Below the pieces are notes generated by a model, which was not told where the DNA came from, made no database searches, and saw only the letters and a list, made by a program, of their open reading frames with translations. Shown one piece after another: positions 37,903 to 49,571 of a stretch of DNA of 64,000 nt. The stretch is from Caulobacter sp. NIBR1757 (lineage in GTDB: Bacteria > Pseudomonadota > Alphaproteobacteria > Caulobacterales > Caulobacteraceae). Location of the stretch: assembly GCF_027912495.1 (NCBI RefSeq), contig NZ_CP115463.1, positions 248,001 to 312,000 on the forward strand. Reading direction: 5' to 3'. A program made the position numbers and the translations under genes. Within the stretch, counting starts at the first letter, position 1. Each line of letters begins with the position of its first letter.

Positions 37903-40482
37903 ATGACCCTGCCGCTCTCCTTCCGCTTCGCCGCCCGTGAACTGCGCTCCGGCGTCGCCGGGTTCCGCATCTTCCTGGCCTGCCTGGCGCTCGGCGTCGC
38001 CGCCATCGCCGCCGCCGGCTCGACGGCCGAGGCCTTCCGCCAGGGCCTGGCCACCCAGGGCCGCGAGATCCTCGGCGGCGACCTGCGGGTCAGCGTCGAG
38101 GACCGCCGCTTCACGGCTGAGGAACGCGCCCGTTTCCAGGCCATGGGCAAGACGGTCTTCGCCGCCGGCCAGGCCGCCATGGCCGAATCGCCGAACGGCG
38201 AGCGGCGGCTGGTCGAGCTGCGCGGCGTCACGCCCGGCTATCCGCTGGTCGGCAAGGTCGAGCTGACCGGCGCCCCCAATCTCGACGCCGCCTTCGCGCC
38301 CGATGGCGACGCCACCGGCGCGGCCATCGAGCAGGCCCTGTTCGACCGGCTGGGCCTGAAGCTCGGCGACCGCTTCCTGATCGGCGAGGCGAAGTTCGTC
38401 GCCCGCGCGGTGCTGGTTTCCGAACCGGACCGGCTGGGTCGCGGCTTCTCGCTCGCCCCCCGCGTCCTGACCAGCCTGAAAGCCGTCGAGGACGGCGGCT
38501 TCCTGGCCGAGGGCCTGCCCGACCGGGGCGAGACGGCCCGCATCGCCCTGCCCAAGGGCGCCGACGCCAACGCCGCCGCCCGGCTGCTCGATCCCCAGCG
38601 ACCCAAGGAAGGCCTGGGCGAGCGGCGACGCGGTGAGCGCCAGGCGGGTCCGCCCCGCGAGGGCGGCGGCCTGGAAGTCCGCACGCGAGACGAGGCGGCG
38701 AACGGCGTCAAGCGGCTGATCGACCAGCTGGAGTATTTCCTGGGCTTCATCGGCCTGGCCTCGCTGGTGGCCGGCGGTCTCGGCGTGGCCGGGGCGGTCG
38801 GCGCCTATCTCGAGGCCCGCAAACCTTCGATCGCCACCCTCAAGGCGCTCGGCGCCGAGGGGGTGCTGATCCGCAACCTGTACCTGATCCAGGTCGCCGT
38901 CCTGGCCCTGCTGGGCGTCGGCATCGGCCTGGCCATCGGGGCCAGCGCCCCGCTGATCCTCGGCGAACTGGCGAAGGACAAGCTGCCGATCCCGGCCCTG
39001 TTCGCCGTCTATCCGATGCCGCTGCTGAAGGCCGCCGCCTTCGGCCTGCTGGCCGCCGCCGCCTTCAGCCTCGTGCCGCTGGCCCGCGCCCGCTCGACGC
39101 CGCCGTCGGCCCTGTTCCGCCGCGATCTGGCCGGCCGGGTCGGCTGGGGCCTGGAGCTGTGGGTCACGGTTCTGGCCGGCCTTGGCCTCGCCGGCCTCGC
39201 TGTCATCACCGCCCCGACCCCGATGTCCGCCATCGTCATGATCGTCGGTGTCGCCGTCGCCTTCGGCCTGCTGGCCCTGCTCGGCCGCGGCGCCGCCTGG
39301 CTGGCCGGCAGGCTGCGCCGGTTCGCCAGCGGCCCCTGGCGCATCGGGCTGGCCAACCTCTCCGGTCCGCGCTCGGCCGCCCGCACCGCCTCGCCCGCCA
39401 TCGGCCTGGGCGTCGCCCTGCTGGCTTCGGTGGTGCTGATCCAGTCCAGCCTGCTGGCCCAGGTCAGCGAGGTGGCCCCGAAGACCGCCCCCTCGATGGT
39501 CTTCCTCGACGTGCCGGGCGAGCGCATCGAGGCCTTCGACGCCACGGTGGAGAAGGCCTTCGGTGTTCCCCTGACCAAGCAGAACTTCCTGCGGTTTCCC
39601 TTCGTCACCGGCCGCATTGTCGGGGTGAAGGGCCGGCCGGTCGACCTCTCCAGGGTCAAGGACAGCGAGCGCTGGGCCTACGACAACGATCTGCAGATGA
39701 GCACTTTCGCCACCGAACCGGACGACGCCGGCGTGCAGGAAGGCCGCTGGTGGAAGCCTGACGATCCGGCCCCGCAGGTGGCCATGGAGATCGACGCCGC
39801 CAGGGGCGCGGGCCTGGCCGTCGGCGACATGATCGCCGTCAATGTCCTGGGCCGCGACATCGACGCCCGCATCGCCGTGTTGCGCAAGGTCGAGTGGGGC
39901 GGCTTCAACCCGGCCTTCACCGTCATCCTCAATCCCAAGGCGCTGGAAGGGGCCGGCCTGCGCTGGATCGCCATCGCCAAGGCCAGCGCCGCCCAGGAAG
40001 AGGCCGCCACCCGCGCACTCGGCGCCGGCTTCGCCGAGGTCAACGTCATCAGCGTCCGTGAAGGCCTGGCCCAGGCGGTGGAGATGTTCGACCGCCTCAG
40101 CCTGGCGGTGCGCGGCGCCGCGGCGGTCGCCGCCCTGGCCGGCCTGCTGGTCCTGGCCGGGGCCATCGCGGCCGGGGCGCGGGCCCGGGCCCGCGAGGCG
40201 GCGACGCTCAAGGTGCTCGGCGGCTCGCGCGGCCAGATCCTGCTGGCCTACGGGGTCGAGTACGGCGCCGTCGGCCTGATCGCCGGGGTGTTCGGGGTGG
40301 CCCTTGGCTATGCCGCCGCCTGGCCGGTGGTCGTGCTGATCTTCGAAGCGACCTGGAGCGTCGACTGGAGCGGGGTGGCCGCCCTGGTCGGCGGCGCGGC
40401 GGGCCTGGCGGCGGTTGGCGGCCTGCTGGCGGCGGCCCAGGCCCTGTCGCGGCGGCCTGCTCCGGTTTTGAGGACAGAGTAA
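37903..40482 (+). CDS. ybbP: FtsX-family ABC permease, YbbP-like
   Basis: 859 residues. The first membrane helix is GVAGFRIFLACLALGVAAIAAAGSTAEAF, followed by a large periplasmic domain (about 45-250). Grouped helices (about 275-400) with LIDQLEYFLGFIGLASLVAGGLGVAGAVGAYL are typical of FtsX/MacB permeases. Further helices lie near 410-470, with a second periplasmic domain and a C-terminal helix group (about 735-850). Double FtsX-domain layout as in YbbP. With YbbA it likely forms a mechanotransmission-type ABC complex; the cargo is unknown. Confidence 0.9.
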   Translation: MTLPLSFRFAARELRSGVAGFRIFLACLALGVAAIAAAGSTAEAFRQGLATQGREILGGDLRVSVEDRRFTAEERARFQAMGKTVFAAGQAAMAESPNGERRLVELRGVTPGYPLVGKVELTGAPNLDAAFAPDGDATGAAIEQALFDRLGLKLGDRFLIGEAKFVARAVLVSEPDRLGRGFSLAPRVLTSLKAVEDGGFLAEGLPDRGETARIALPKGADANAAARLLDPQRPKEGLGERRRGERQAGPPREGGGLEVRTRDEAANGVKRLIDQLEYFLGFIGLASLVAGGLGVAGAVGAYLEARKPSIATLKALGAEGVLIRNLYLIQVAVLALLGVGIGLAIGASAPLILGELAKDKLPIPALFAVYPMPLLKAAAFGLLAAAAFSLVPLARARSTPPSALFRRDLAGRVGWGLELWVTVLAGLGLAGLAVITAPTPMSAIVMIVGVAVAFGLLALLGRGAAWLAGRLRRFASGPWRIGLANLSGPRSAARTASPAIGLGVALLASVVLIQSSLLAQVSEVAPKTAPSMVFLDVPGERIEAFDATVEKAFGVPLTKQNFLRFPFVTGRIVGVKGRPVDLSRVKDSERWAYDNDLQMSTFATEPDDAGVQEGRWWKPDDPAPQVAMEIDAARGAGLAVGDMIAVNVLGRDIDARIAVLRKVEWGGFNPAFTVILNPKALEGAGLRWIAIAKASAAQEEAATRALGAGFAEVNVISVREGLAQAVEMFDRLSLAVRGAAAVAALAGLLVLAGAIAAGARARAREAATLKVLGGSRGQILLAYGVEYGAVGLIAGVFGVALGYAAAWPVVVLIFEATWSVDWSGVAALVGGAAGLAAVGGLLAAAQALSRRPAPVLRTE

Positions 40483-40534
40483 GAAAAACCCCGAAATTGC
40501 AGCTGGTTTGCCGGGGGCCTTGCGTCAAACCGCC

Positions 40535-40595
40535 ACAGCCACGATATTTCCGTGAACGGCTCCATTCCGGAGCCGCGTGTAAAGGGTAGTTTTTC
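40535..40595 (+). ncRNA. Probable ybhL leader RNA element
   Basis: The 5' leader of the YbhL-family gene folds as a CACG / CGTG hairpin (40540-40554, loop ATATTTC) followed by CGGCTCC / GGAGCCG (40557-40575), then AAAGGGTAGTTTTTC up to the ATG. The ybhL leader is a published alphaproteobacterial RNA motif always found before ybhL genes. The position fits exactly; the match to its consensus is from memory. Confidence 0.55.
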
Positions 40596-41351
40596 ATGAG
40601 CGACTTCGAACGCGGTACGGCGCGCTCGATCCCGCACACCGCCGACATGTCGGTGGACGCTGGTCTGCGCGCCTTCATGTTGGGCGTCTACAACAAGATG
40701 GCTATCGGCCTGGTGGTCTCGGCCGCCCTGGCCTACGCGGTGGCCAATTTCGCGCCGGTGCGCGACCTGCTCTACGTCGTCAATCCGGTGACCGGCGCCT
40801 TCGCCGGCTACCAGATCCTCGGAGTGGTCCTGGCGTTCGCGCCGCTGGTCCTGCTCCTCGCCGCCGGCTTCATGATGAAGAACGTCACGCCGGCCAGTTC
40901 GGGGGCGCTTTACTGGACCGTGGTCTCGGTGATCGGCGCTTCGGGCGCGGTCTGGGTGCTGCGTTACACCGGCGCCTCCCTGGCCTCGACCTTCCTGATC
41001 ACGGCGACCGCCTTCGGCGCGCTCAGCCTGTTCGGCTACACGACCAAGAAGGACCTGTCCGGTTGGGGCACCTTCCTGATCATGGGTGTCTGGGGGCTGA
41101 TCGCCGCCAGCATCGCCACCTGGTTCTTCCGCTCGCCGATGCTCTACATGATCATCGCGGTGGCCGGGGTGCTGATCTTCGCGGGGCTTACCGCCTACGA
41201 TACGCAGCGCCTCAAGATGACCTACTACGAGCTGGGTGGTGACCGTCAGCGCATGGCGGTGGCCACCAATATCGGGGCCCTCCACCTGTACCTGGACTTC
41301 ATCAACCTGTTCCAGTTCCTGCTCGCCCTGCTGGGCGGCCGCCGCGAATAG
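40596..41351 (+). CDS. ybhL: Bax inhibitor-1/YbhL family membrane protein
   Basis: 251 residues, seven hydrophobic segments from about residue 25. The N-terminal RGTARSIPHTADMSVDAGLRAFMLGVYNKMAIGLVVSA and the C-terminal FAGLTAYDTQRLKMTYYE are characteristic of the BI-1/YbhL (UPF0005) family. YccA-type relatives modulate FtsH; calcium-leak activity is described for other members. Monocistronic, with a structured leader and a strong terminator. Confidence 0.93.
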   Translation: MSDFERGTARSIPHTADMSVDAGLRAFMLGVYNKMAIGLVVSAALAYAVANFAPVRDLLYVVNPVTGAFAGYQILGVVLAFAPLVLLLAAGFMMKNVTPASSGALYWTVVSVIGASGAVWVLRYTGASLASTFLITATAFGALSLFGYTTKKDLSGWGTFLIMGVWGLIAASIATWFFRSPMLYMIIAVAGVLIFAGLTAYDTQRLKMTYYELGGDRQRMAVATNIGALHLYLDFINLFQFLLALLGGRRE

Positions 41352-41374
41352 CGGGTTCGGCGGCGGAAAGTGAT

Positions 41375-41406
41375 CAAGGCCCTGGCGGAAACGCCGGGGC
41401 CTTTTT
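41375..41406 (+). terminator. Intrinsic terminator after ybhL
   Basis: A 12-bp stem AAGGCCCTGGCG / CGCCGGGGCCTT with a GAAA tetraloop and TTTTTC tail, 24 nt after the ybhL stop. The tail touches the stop codon of the convergent DUF2794 gene. Confidence 0.9.
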
Positions 41407-41407
41407 C

Positions 41408-41743
41408 TTACTCCACCACCTGGAACTTGCGGGAATCGAACAGCCGCAGCACCTGGGCCAGTTCCTGGCCGCGTCTCAGGGTCATGCCGCCCTGGCCGAT
41501 CACCGACCAGGCGCCCTGCTTGCGCGCCAGTTCGGGCTGTTTCTCGATGCGATAGAGCGGCTGCTCCGAGGCTCGCCGGAAGATGCAGAAGACGGCGCGG
41601 TCGGACAGGCCGGCGATGGCGTAGTCGCGCCACTCGCCGGCGGCCACCATCCGCCCGTACAGGCGCATGATGAGGTCCAGTTCCCGGCGCTCGAAGAAGA
41701 CCTGGGCGCCGGACGGGGACGGGTATGTCGGATCAAGGCTCAT
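41408..41743 (-). CDS. DUF2794 family protein
   Basis: 111 residues from ATG at 41743 (MSLDPTYPSPSGAQ). The conserved block FFERRELDLIMRLYGRMVAAGEWRDYAIAGLSDRAVFCIFRRASEQPLYRIEKQPEL is diagnostic of this alphaproteobacterial family of unknown function. Cytoplasmic, no membrane segment. A longer reading upstream (to 41833) lacks family similarity. Confidence 0.85.
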   Translation of the reverse strand: MSLDPTYPSPSGAQVFFERRELDLIMRLYGRMVAAGEWRDYAIAGLSDRAVFCIFRRASEQPLYRIEKQPELARKQGAWSVIGQGGMTLRRGQELAQVLRLFDSRKFQVVE

Positions 41744-41875
41744 CGACTTGATCAGCCTAGACCCTTTTTGGCGTTTGGCGAGGGGCGCCGATTTATGCGA
41801 TCGCTGAAATATCAGGCCGCGCAATGACCTCATTTACGGCCAACCGCCGCCCGCTTCGGGGGCGATAACCTCATT

Positions 41876-42022
41876 GTCGGCTGATCGAAGCGCCCACGGC
41901 TTCGGTACCTGAACAGCCCCCCCAGCCCCCACCGGGGTCGTGATCGTAACCTGCGGTCAGCCGACGACTTTAAAGAGAGCCCGCGTCGCACCCCTCCCCC
42001 CCCTGGCGACGCGGGCTTTTTC
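41876..42022 (+). ncRNA. Candidate C-rich small RNA with intrinsic terminator
   Basis: GTCGGCTGA (41876-41884) pairs with TCAGCCGAC (41957-41965), closing a domain that holds a CGAAGC / GCTTCG hairpin and a C-rich region with CCCC-ACC-GGGG. Then AGCCCGCGTCGC (41978-41989) pairs with GCGACGCGGGCT (42006-42017) around a C-rich loop and ends TTTTTCTTT. No ORF with coding character is present and the next gene starts 50 nt further on. C-rich loops suit pairing with Shine-Dalgarno regions; the target is unknown. Confidence 0.6.
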
Positions 42023-42073
42023 TTTGCCTGCCGCTAGGGCGGTCTGCTTCTCTCAGCAAAAAGGGAGAAGACC

Positions 42074-42808
42074 ATGGGCAGACTTGCAGGCCGCCGCGCC
42101 ATCGTCACCGGCGCCGCCAGCGGCATTGGCCGCGCCACCGCCGAGCTCTTCGCCGCCGAGGGCGCCCAGGTTCTGGCCGTCGACCGGCCGGACGCCAACC
42201 TCGTCTTCAAGCACGCCGCCATCGTTCCCATGGGCCAGGACATCGGCGAGGACGGTGCGCCGGACGCCATCGTCGGCAAGGCCGTCGCCGACTTCGGCGG
42301 TCTCGACATCCTCTACAACAATGCCGGCATCAGCCACGGCGCCCCGGTCGCAGACACCACCGACGAGGCCTTCGACCGGTTGGTGGCCATAAACTTAAGG
42401 GCCGGCTTCCGCCTGTCCCGCGCCGCCACCCCGCATCTGGTGGCCAGCGGCAATGGGCGGCTGATCTTCACCGCCTCGATCATGGCCCGCCACACCGACA
42501 ACGGTCTGGTCGCCTATTCGGCCTCCAAGGCCGGGGTCGTCGGGATGATGCGCACCTTCGCCCTGGAACTCGGCCGCCACGCTGTCACTTCCAACGCCAT
42601 CCTGCCCGGCGCCATCGCCACCGGCATGACCGCCGCCAGCTTCCAGCGCGAGGACGTCACCGCCATCTGGGCCAAGAAGGCGGCGTTGAAGCGCCTCGGC
42701 CAACCCATCGACATCGCCCGAGTGGCCCTCTTCCTGGCCAGCGACGACGGTGGTTTCGTAACGGGCCAGGCGCTGGGGGTCGACGGCGGCCTGATGCTGC
42801 GGGTCTAG
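42074..42808 (+). CDS. Short-chain dehydrogenase/reductase
   Basis: 244 residues from ATG at 42074, with AAAGGGAGAA upstream. Classical SDR: AIVTGAASGIGRATAELFAAEGAQV (about 9-33), NNAG (about 81), catalytic Ser in FTASIMARHTDNGLVAYSASKAG with Tyr-x3-Lys (about 134-155), and the C-terminal FVTGQALGVDGGLML. Substrate unknown. Its stop shares the palindrome CTAG with the stop of the convergent DUF1223 gene. Confidence 0.9.
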   Translation: MGRLAGRRAIVTGAASGIGRATAELFAAEGAQVLAVDRPDANLVFKHAAIVPMGQDIGEDGAPDAIVGKAVADFGGLDILYNNAGISHGAPVADTTDEAFDRLVAINLRAGFRLSRAATPHLVASGNGRLIFTASIMARHTDNGLVAYSASKAGVVGMMRTFALELGRHAVTSNAILPGAIATGMTAASFQREDVTAIWAKKAALKRLGQPIDIARVALFLASDDGGFVTGQALGVDGGLMLRV

Positions 42809-43527
42809 GAGGCCTTCTCGGCCAGTACGCCGAGGATGCGGCCGCCCTTGGCGCCCTGCACGATGACCACGGTCTTCAGCCCGTCCTCGATCGCCTTGGG
42901 AGGCTTGTAGGCGCTGGGCCGGCCGTACCAGCTTCCCAGCCGCGCGACCTGGCGGACGACGTTCTTGTGGACCACCGCCTCGCCGCGGTTGTCGCCCTTC
43001 TTCGGCGTGATCTCGACGGCGCGGGGATCGTAGCGGATCAGCCAGACGTCAGCCCCGCCACGCGGGACGGGCCCGGAGCCGACAGCGATCCGGCCGTTCA
43101 GCATGAACAGCATGTCGGGCGCATTGCGCGGCGCCTTGGCCGCCTCGGCGACCAGGGCGTCGACCTTGTCGGCGCGGACGCCGCCGGTCTGGTAGCGGCC
43201 ATCGATCACCACCTGCGGCGTATAGACCTCGCGCACCGCCAGCTTGCGGGCATAGGCCTTCTGGCGCTCGGCGAAGACCGGCTGGGCGAAGGTGTCGCGC
43301 CAGCCCAGATAGTCCCAGTAATCGACAGCGAAGGTCAGGGCGAGCACGCCCGGATCATCGGCCAGCTCGGCCAGATGGGTGTTGGCGGCGCGGCAGGACG
43401 AACAGCCCTGCGCCGTGAACAGCTCGACCACAACGGGCGGCTTCGGCGCCTGGGCGGCCATGGCCGACAGGGGGGCGAACGCCAGCACTGCAAGGACTGG
43501 GGCGAGGAGGGGGAGGAAACGCCTCAT
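42805..43527 (-). CDS. DUF1223 secreted thioredoxin-fold protein
   Basis: 240 residues from ATG at 43527 with signal peptide MRRFLPLLAPVLAVLAFAPLSAMAAQ. The mature protein starts VVVELFTAQGCSSCRAANTHLAELA, a thioredoxin-like fold with a CSSC pair, then VDYWDYLGWRDTFA and VYTPQVVIDGRYQTGG, typical of DUF1223. Probably a periplasmic thiol protein. In alphaproteobacteria it commonly lies beside the aconitase gene, as here, which hints at iron-sulfur or copper stress roles without proof. Confidence 0.87.
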   Translation of the reverse strand: MRRFLPLLAPVLAVLAFAPLSAMAAQAPKPPVVVELFTAQGCSSCRAANTHLAELADDPGVLALTFAVDYWDYLGWRDTFAQPVFAERQKAYARKLAVREVYTPQVVIDGRYQTGGVRADKVDALVAEAAKAPRNAPDMLFMLNGRIAVGSGPVPRGGADVWLIRYDPRAVEITPKKGDNRGEAVVHKNVVRQVARLGSWYGRPSAYKPPKAIEDGLKTVVIVQGAKGGRILGVLAEKAS

Positions 43528-43587
43528 GGCTGGCACTTAACCGGAAGCGGAGGCCAAGTTGGCTTCACGAGGCCGTGAGACTCCCAT

Positions 43588-43784
43588 CCTTCTCCCGCTT
43601 GCCGGGAGAAGGTGGCCCGAAGGGCCGGATGAGGGCAGCGCCAGCCTGTCGGTGAGGCCGCGTTCTGGCGCGGATCAGCGCCGTCGTCTTCCACATACGA
43701 AAAAGGGCAGCCCGGCCGAAGCCGGTGCTGCCCTCATCCGACCCTGCTCCGCAGGGCCACCTTCTCCCGGCAAGCGGGAGAAGG
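43588..43784. repeat. Palindromic repeat, 'ccttctcccgc' family
   Basis: 197-bp inverted repeat: CCTTCTCCCGCTTGCCGGGA then GAAGGTGGCCC...GGATGAGGGCAGC, mirrored by GCTGCCCTCATCC...GGCCACCTTCTCCCGG ending GCGGGAGAAGG. Each arm also contains its own small palindrome. It fills the DUF1223-acnA gap and probably also serves as a terminator for acnA. Confidence 0.8.
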
Positions 43785-43792
43785 GAAAGTCG

Positions 43793-46489
<2,697 letters not shown>

Positions 46490-46688
46490 TGGTGGGAGTA
46501 CCTTTCCTGTTCCGGACCGCCCGAAAACCGCTCCCGGGATCGCGCGCACCTCGTAAGGGACGCACAGGGTCCCAAACGGCGCCGCGTACACTCCCGCGTG
46601 CGCGCGGGAGGTCGGTCGGGGGCTGTCTACTCCCGGTTCGGCCAAACGTCCATGCCGCCGCCAAGGACTTCTCCGCGCGGGTGCGCGC

Positions 46689-47294
46689 GTGATTAGCGGG
46701 CTCAGCGTCAAGGGCCTGTCGGTGCAGCGCGGCGAGCGGGTCCTGTTCCGCGACCTCGCTTTCAGCCTGCCGGCCGGAGAGGCCATCGCCCTGACCGGCG
46801 CCAATGGCTCGGGCAAGACCAGCCTGCTGCGCGTCATTGCCGGCCTGCTGCGGCCGGCGGCCGGTGACATCGTCTTCGAAGGCGCGGCCGAGGCCGACGT
46901 CGCCCGGCATGAGTCGGTGCATCTGCTCGGTCATGCCGACGGCCTCAAGGGCGGACGCACCGCGCTGGAGGAATTGAGCTTCCAGGCCGGCTGGCTGGGC
47001 GGTGACGACGAGGGCGTGGCGCGGGCCATCGAGCAGCTGGCCCTGACGCCGCTGCTCGACCTCGAGGTCCGCCGGCTCTCGGCCGGACAGCGGCGCCGGC
47101 TGGCCATGGCCCGGCTGATCGCGGCCCCCCGGCCCCTGTGGCTGCTCGACGAGCCGATGGCTCCACTGGACACCGCCCGTCGCGGCCTGCTCGCTGGGAT
47201 GATGCAGGCGCACCTGGCCGGCGGCGGCCTGATTCTGGCGGCGGTGCACGACCCCCTGCCGATCCCGGCCCGGGTGCTGGAGATCGGCGCATGA
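46689..47294 (+). CDS. ccmA: Haem exporter ATP-binding protein CcmA
   Basis: ATPase of the CcmABC(D) complex for cytochrome c maturation. 201 residues from GTG at 46689. Walker [26 protein letters not shown], signature [14 protein letters not shown], Walker [14 protein letters not shown]. Short single-domain form typical of CcmA. Its stop overlaps the ccmB start (ATGA). Confidence 0.93.
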   Translation: MISGLSVKGLSVQRGERVLFRDLAFSLPAGEAIALTGANGSGKTSLLRVIAGLLRPAAGDIVFEGAAEADVARHESVHLLGHADGLKGGRTALEELSFQAGWLGGDDEGVARAIEQLALTPLLDLEVRRLSAGQRRRLAMARLIAAPRPLWLLDEPMAPLDTARRGLLAGMMQAHLAGGGLILAAVHDPLPIPARVLEIGA

Positions 47295-47956
47295 GGCCGC
47301 TTGTCACCCTGCTGGTCCGCGAGCTGGCGCTCGGCTGGGGCCGGGGCGGCGGCCCCCTGCCGGCCCTGGCCTTCTACGCCGCCATCACCGTGCTGTTGCC
47401 GCTGGCGGCCGGGCCGGACACCAGTCGCCTGGGGCCGGTCGCCACCGGGGTGGCCTGGATGGCCCTGGCGCTGGCCAGCCTTCTCTCGCTGGAGCGCCTG
47501 TTCGAGCGCGACTTCGAGGACGGCGGCCTCGATCTCCTCATGACCGGGCCCCTGGCCCTGGAGCTGGTCTGCGGCGTCAAATGCCTGGCCCAGTGGATCA
47601 CCACCGCCGGACCCCTGGCCCTGGCCGCGCCGGTGGCGGCGGTGATGCTGGGCGCGCCCTTGAGCGCGGCGCCGATGATCCTCGCCTGCGCCCTGGCCGG
47701 CGGCCTGGCCTTCGTCTTCGTCGGCGGCATCGGCGCGGCCCTGGCGCTCGGCGCCCGGCGCGGCGGACTGCTGGTGGCGGCGATCGTCCTGCCGCTGTTC
47801 AGCCCGCCGGTGATCTTCGGCGGCGCCGCCCTCTATGCCGACCAGCTGGGATCCGGGGCCGGCGGCGGCCTGCTCTTGCTGCTCGGCTGGACGGCCGGGG
47901 CGGTCGCCCTGTCACCGTTGGCCATGGCGGCGGCCTGCCGGAACGCCGTTCAGTGA
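47291..47956 (+). CDS. ccmB: Haem exporter permease CcmB
   Basis: 221 residues with six hydrophobic segments. The N-terminal [36 protein letters not shown] and the motif [36 protein letters not shown] (about 66-101) are diagnostic. Inner-membrane partner of CcmA, coupled to it by a 4-nt overlap. Confidence 0.93.
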   Translation: MRPLVTLLVRELALGWGRGGGPLPALAFYAAITVLLPLAAGPDTSRLGPVATGVAWMALALASLLSLERLFERDFEDGGLDLLMTGPLALELVCGVKCLAQWITTAGPLALAAPVAAVMLGAPLSAAPMILACALAGGLAFVFVGGIGAALALGARRGGLLVAAIVLPLFSPPVIFGGAALYADQLGSGAGGGLLLLLGWTAGAVALSPLAMAAACRNAVQ

Positions 47957-48053
47957 AAGCTACAGGCCGGCAACAAATCTGTCGAAACCAGACATTCGCC
48001 TGCCACACCGTCCATTCAATCTGCGGCCATCCAAATCGGGGAGACCGAACAAA

Positions 48054-48797
48054 ATGAAAAAGATTCTTCGTCACGCCGGCCTGCTGGCCACCGCCGCCTT
48101 CGTCCTGACCGCCGGGGGTTCCGCCCTCGCCGGCGAGCCCGCCAAAAAGGACGGCGCGCCCAAGGTCGAGCGCAAGGTGGTCATCATGAAAGACGGCGAA
48201 CAGGTGGTTGTCAGCGGCGCCGATGGCGGCCGGCCGATGCCGATGCGCCGGCACATGGACCCGGCCGCCCACGCCGACCACATGCGCACCCTTCTGCAGC
48301 TGCGTCCGGAACAGGAAGCCGCCTTCCAGGCCTTCCTGGCGGCGACCGGGCCCGAACCTCACAAGATGCAAATGAAGCACGACGCCGACGGCAAGCCGCC
48401 CGAGCGCAAGATGCTGACCACGCCCGAGCGCCTCGACATGCAGGCCAAGCGGATGGCCGAGCACCAGGCCGCCTTCCAGAAACGCGCCGCGGCCACCCGC
48501 GCCTTCTACGGCCAGCTCAGCCCCAGCCAGCAGAAGGTGTTCGACACCCTGCACGCCCACCACGGCGGCGGCCGCCACATGAAGATCATCCGTCGCGGCG
48601 GCGCTGGCGGGCCGATGGGTGGCCCGGGCGATCACCGGATGATCATGCGCGGTGGCCCCGAAGGCGGCCCGCCGGCTCCCGGCGGCATGGCCTGGAACAG
48701 CGAGGACGGCGAGGACTTCGCCATGCTGGAGGGTGAGGACATGGACATCCAGGTCTTCATCGACGGCGAAGAGATCGACGGCGGCGACGAAGACTAA
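48054..48797 (+). CDS. Spy/CpxP-like periplasmic protein (LTXXQ type) within the ccm operon
   Basis: 247 residues from ATG at 48054, with GGGGAGA upstream and signal peptide KKILRHAGLLATAAFVLTAGGSALAGE. The helical middle part has AHADHMRTLLQLRPEQEAAFQAFLAAT and FYGQLSPSQQKVFDTLHAHHGGG, the two LTxxQ-like repeats of Spy/CpxP proteins. Unusual are the Met/His/Gly-rich segment (RRGGAGGPMGGPGDHRMIMRGG) and the very acidic C-terminus (EDGEDFAMLEGEDMDIQVF...). These suggest metal binding or a periplasmic chaperone role. It separates ccmB from ccmC. Confidence 0.75.
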   Translation: MKKILRHAGLLATAAFVLTAGGSALAGEPAKKDGAPKVERKVVIMKDGEQVVVSGADGGRPMPMRRHMDPAAHADHMRTLLQLRPEQEAAFQAFLAATGPEPHKMQMKHDADGKPPERKMLTTPERLDMQAKRMAEHQAAFQKRAAATRAFYGQLSPSQQKVFDTLHAHHGGGRHMKIIRRGGAGGPMGGPGDHRMIMRGGPEGGPPAPGGMAWNSEDGEDFAMLEGEDMDIQVFIDGEEIDGGDED

Positions 48798-48846
48798 GGG
48801 AAGACCGAACCTTGCCCGCCGTCTCCCACCCCTTTAGACGGCGGGT

Positions 48847-49569
48847 ATGGTCTCTTTCCTGACCAATCCCAGGTCCTTCATGGCCTTCTCGCGGATCGCC
48901 GCGCCCGTGCTGGGCGTGGCGACCGCCTGCGCCTTCGCGCTCGGCCTCTACCGCACCTTCACGGTTCCGGAAGACGCCCTGCACGGCGACACCGTGCGGA
49001 TGATGTTCATCCATGTGCCGGCCGCCTGGCTGGCCATGTTCACCTATGCCTGCCTGGGCGTCGCCAGCCTGCTGAACCTTGTGTTCAAGCAAGCCCTCGC
49101 GGACCTGGCGGCCCGGACCTGCGCCCCGCTCGGCGCCGCCTTCACGGCTCTCGCCCTGGTCACCGGCGCGCTCTGGGGCCGGCCGACCTGGGGGACCTAT
49201 TGGGCCTGGGATGGGCGGATGACCTCGGTGCTGGTCCTCTTCCTGCTGTGGCTGGCCTATATCGCCCTGCGCGCCGCTATTGACGACGAGGCCCGCGCCG
49301 CCCGGGCCGGGGCCATCCTGGCGCTGGTGGGCGTGATCAACCTGCCGATCATCCACTTCTCGGTCTACTGGTGGAACAGCCTGCACCAAGGCTCCTCGAC
49401 CCTCGGCGCCGACAAGGGCGATGGTCTGCCGCCGGTCTATGGCGCGACGCTCGGCATCATGGGCCTGGCCTATCTGGGCCTGTTCGGCGCGCTCTGGCTG
49501 ACGCGGATCCGCACCGAGGTGCGCCTGCGCCGGCTGCGCGCCGCCGCCCTGCGCGCGGCGGAGGACTGA
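48847..49569 (+). CDS. ccmC: Haem transporter CcmC
   Basis: 240 residues, six membrane helices. The haem-handling tryptophan-rich motif is WGRPTWGTYWAWDGRMTSVLVLFLLW (about 114-139). Flanking histidines are in MMFIHVPAAW (about 57) and INLPIIHFSVYWWNSLHQG (about 165-183). Passes haem to CcmE; ccmE itself is not in this operon. ATG at 48847; ATG at 48880 is possible. Confidence 0.94.
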   Translation: MVSFLTNPRSFMAFSRIAAPVLGVATACAFALGLYRTFTVPEDALHGDTVRMMFIHVPAAWLAMFTYACLGVASLLNLVFKQALADLAARTCAPLGAAFTALALVTGALWGRPTWGTYWAWDGRMTSVLVLFLLWLAYIALRAAIDDEARAARAGAILALVGVINLPIIHFSVYWWNSLHQGSSTLGADKGDGLPPVYGATLGIMGLAYLGLFGALWLTRIRTEVRLRRLRAAALRAAED

Positions 49570-49571
49570 CG

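Noticed and set aside
46560-46640. GC-rich hairpin TCCCGCG-TGCG-CGCGGGA between acnA and ccmA as a riboregulator
   Set aside because: A short stem without T-run or other conserved structure; common by chance at this base composition.
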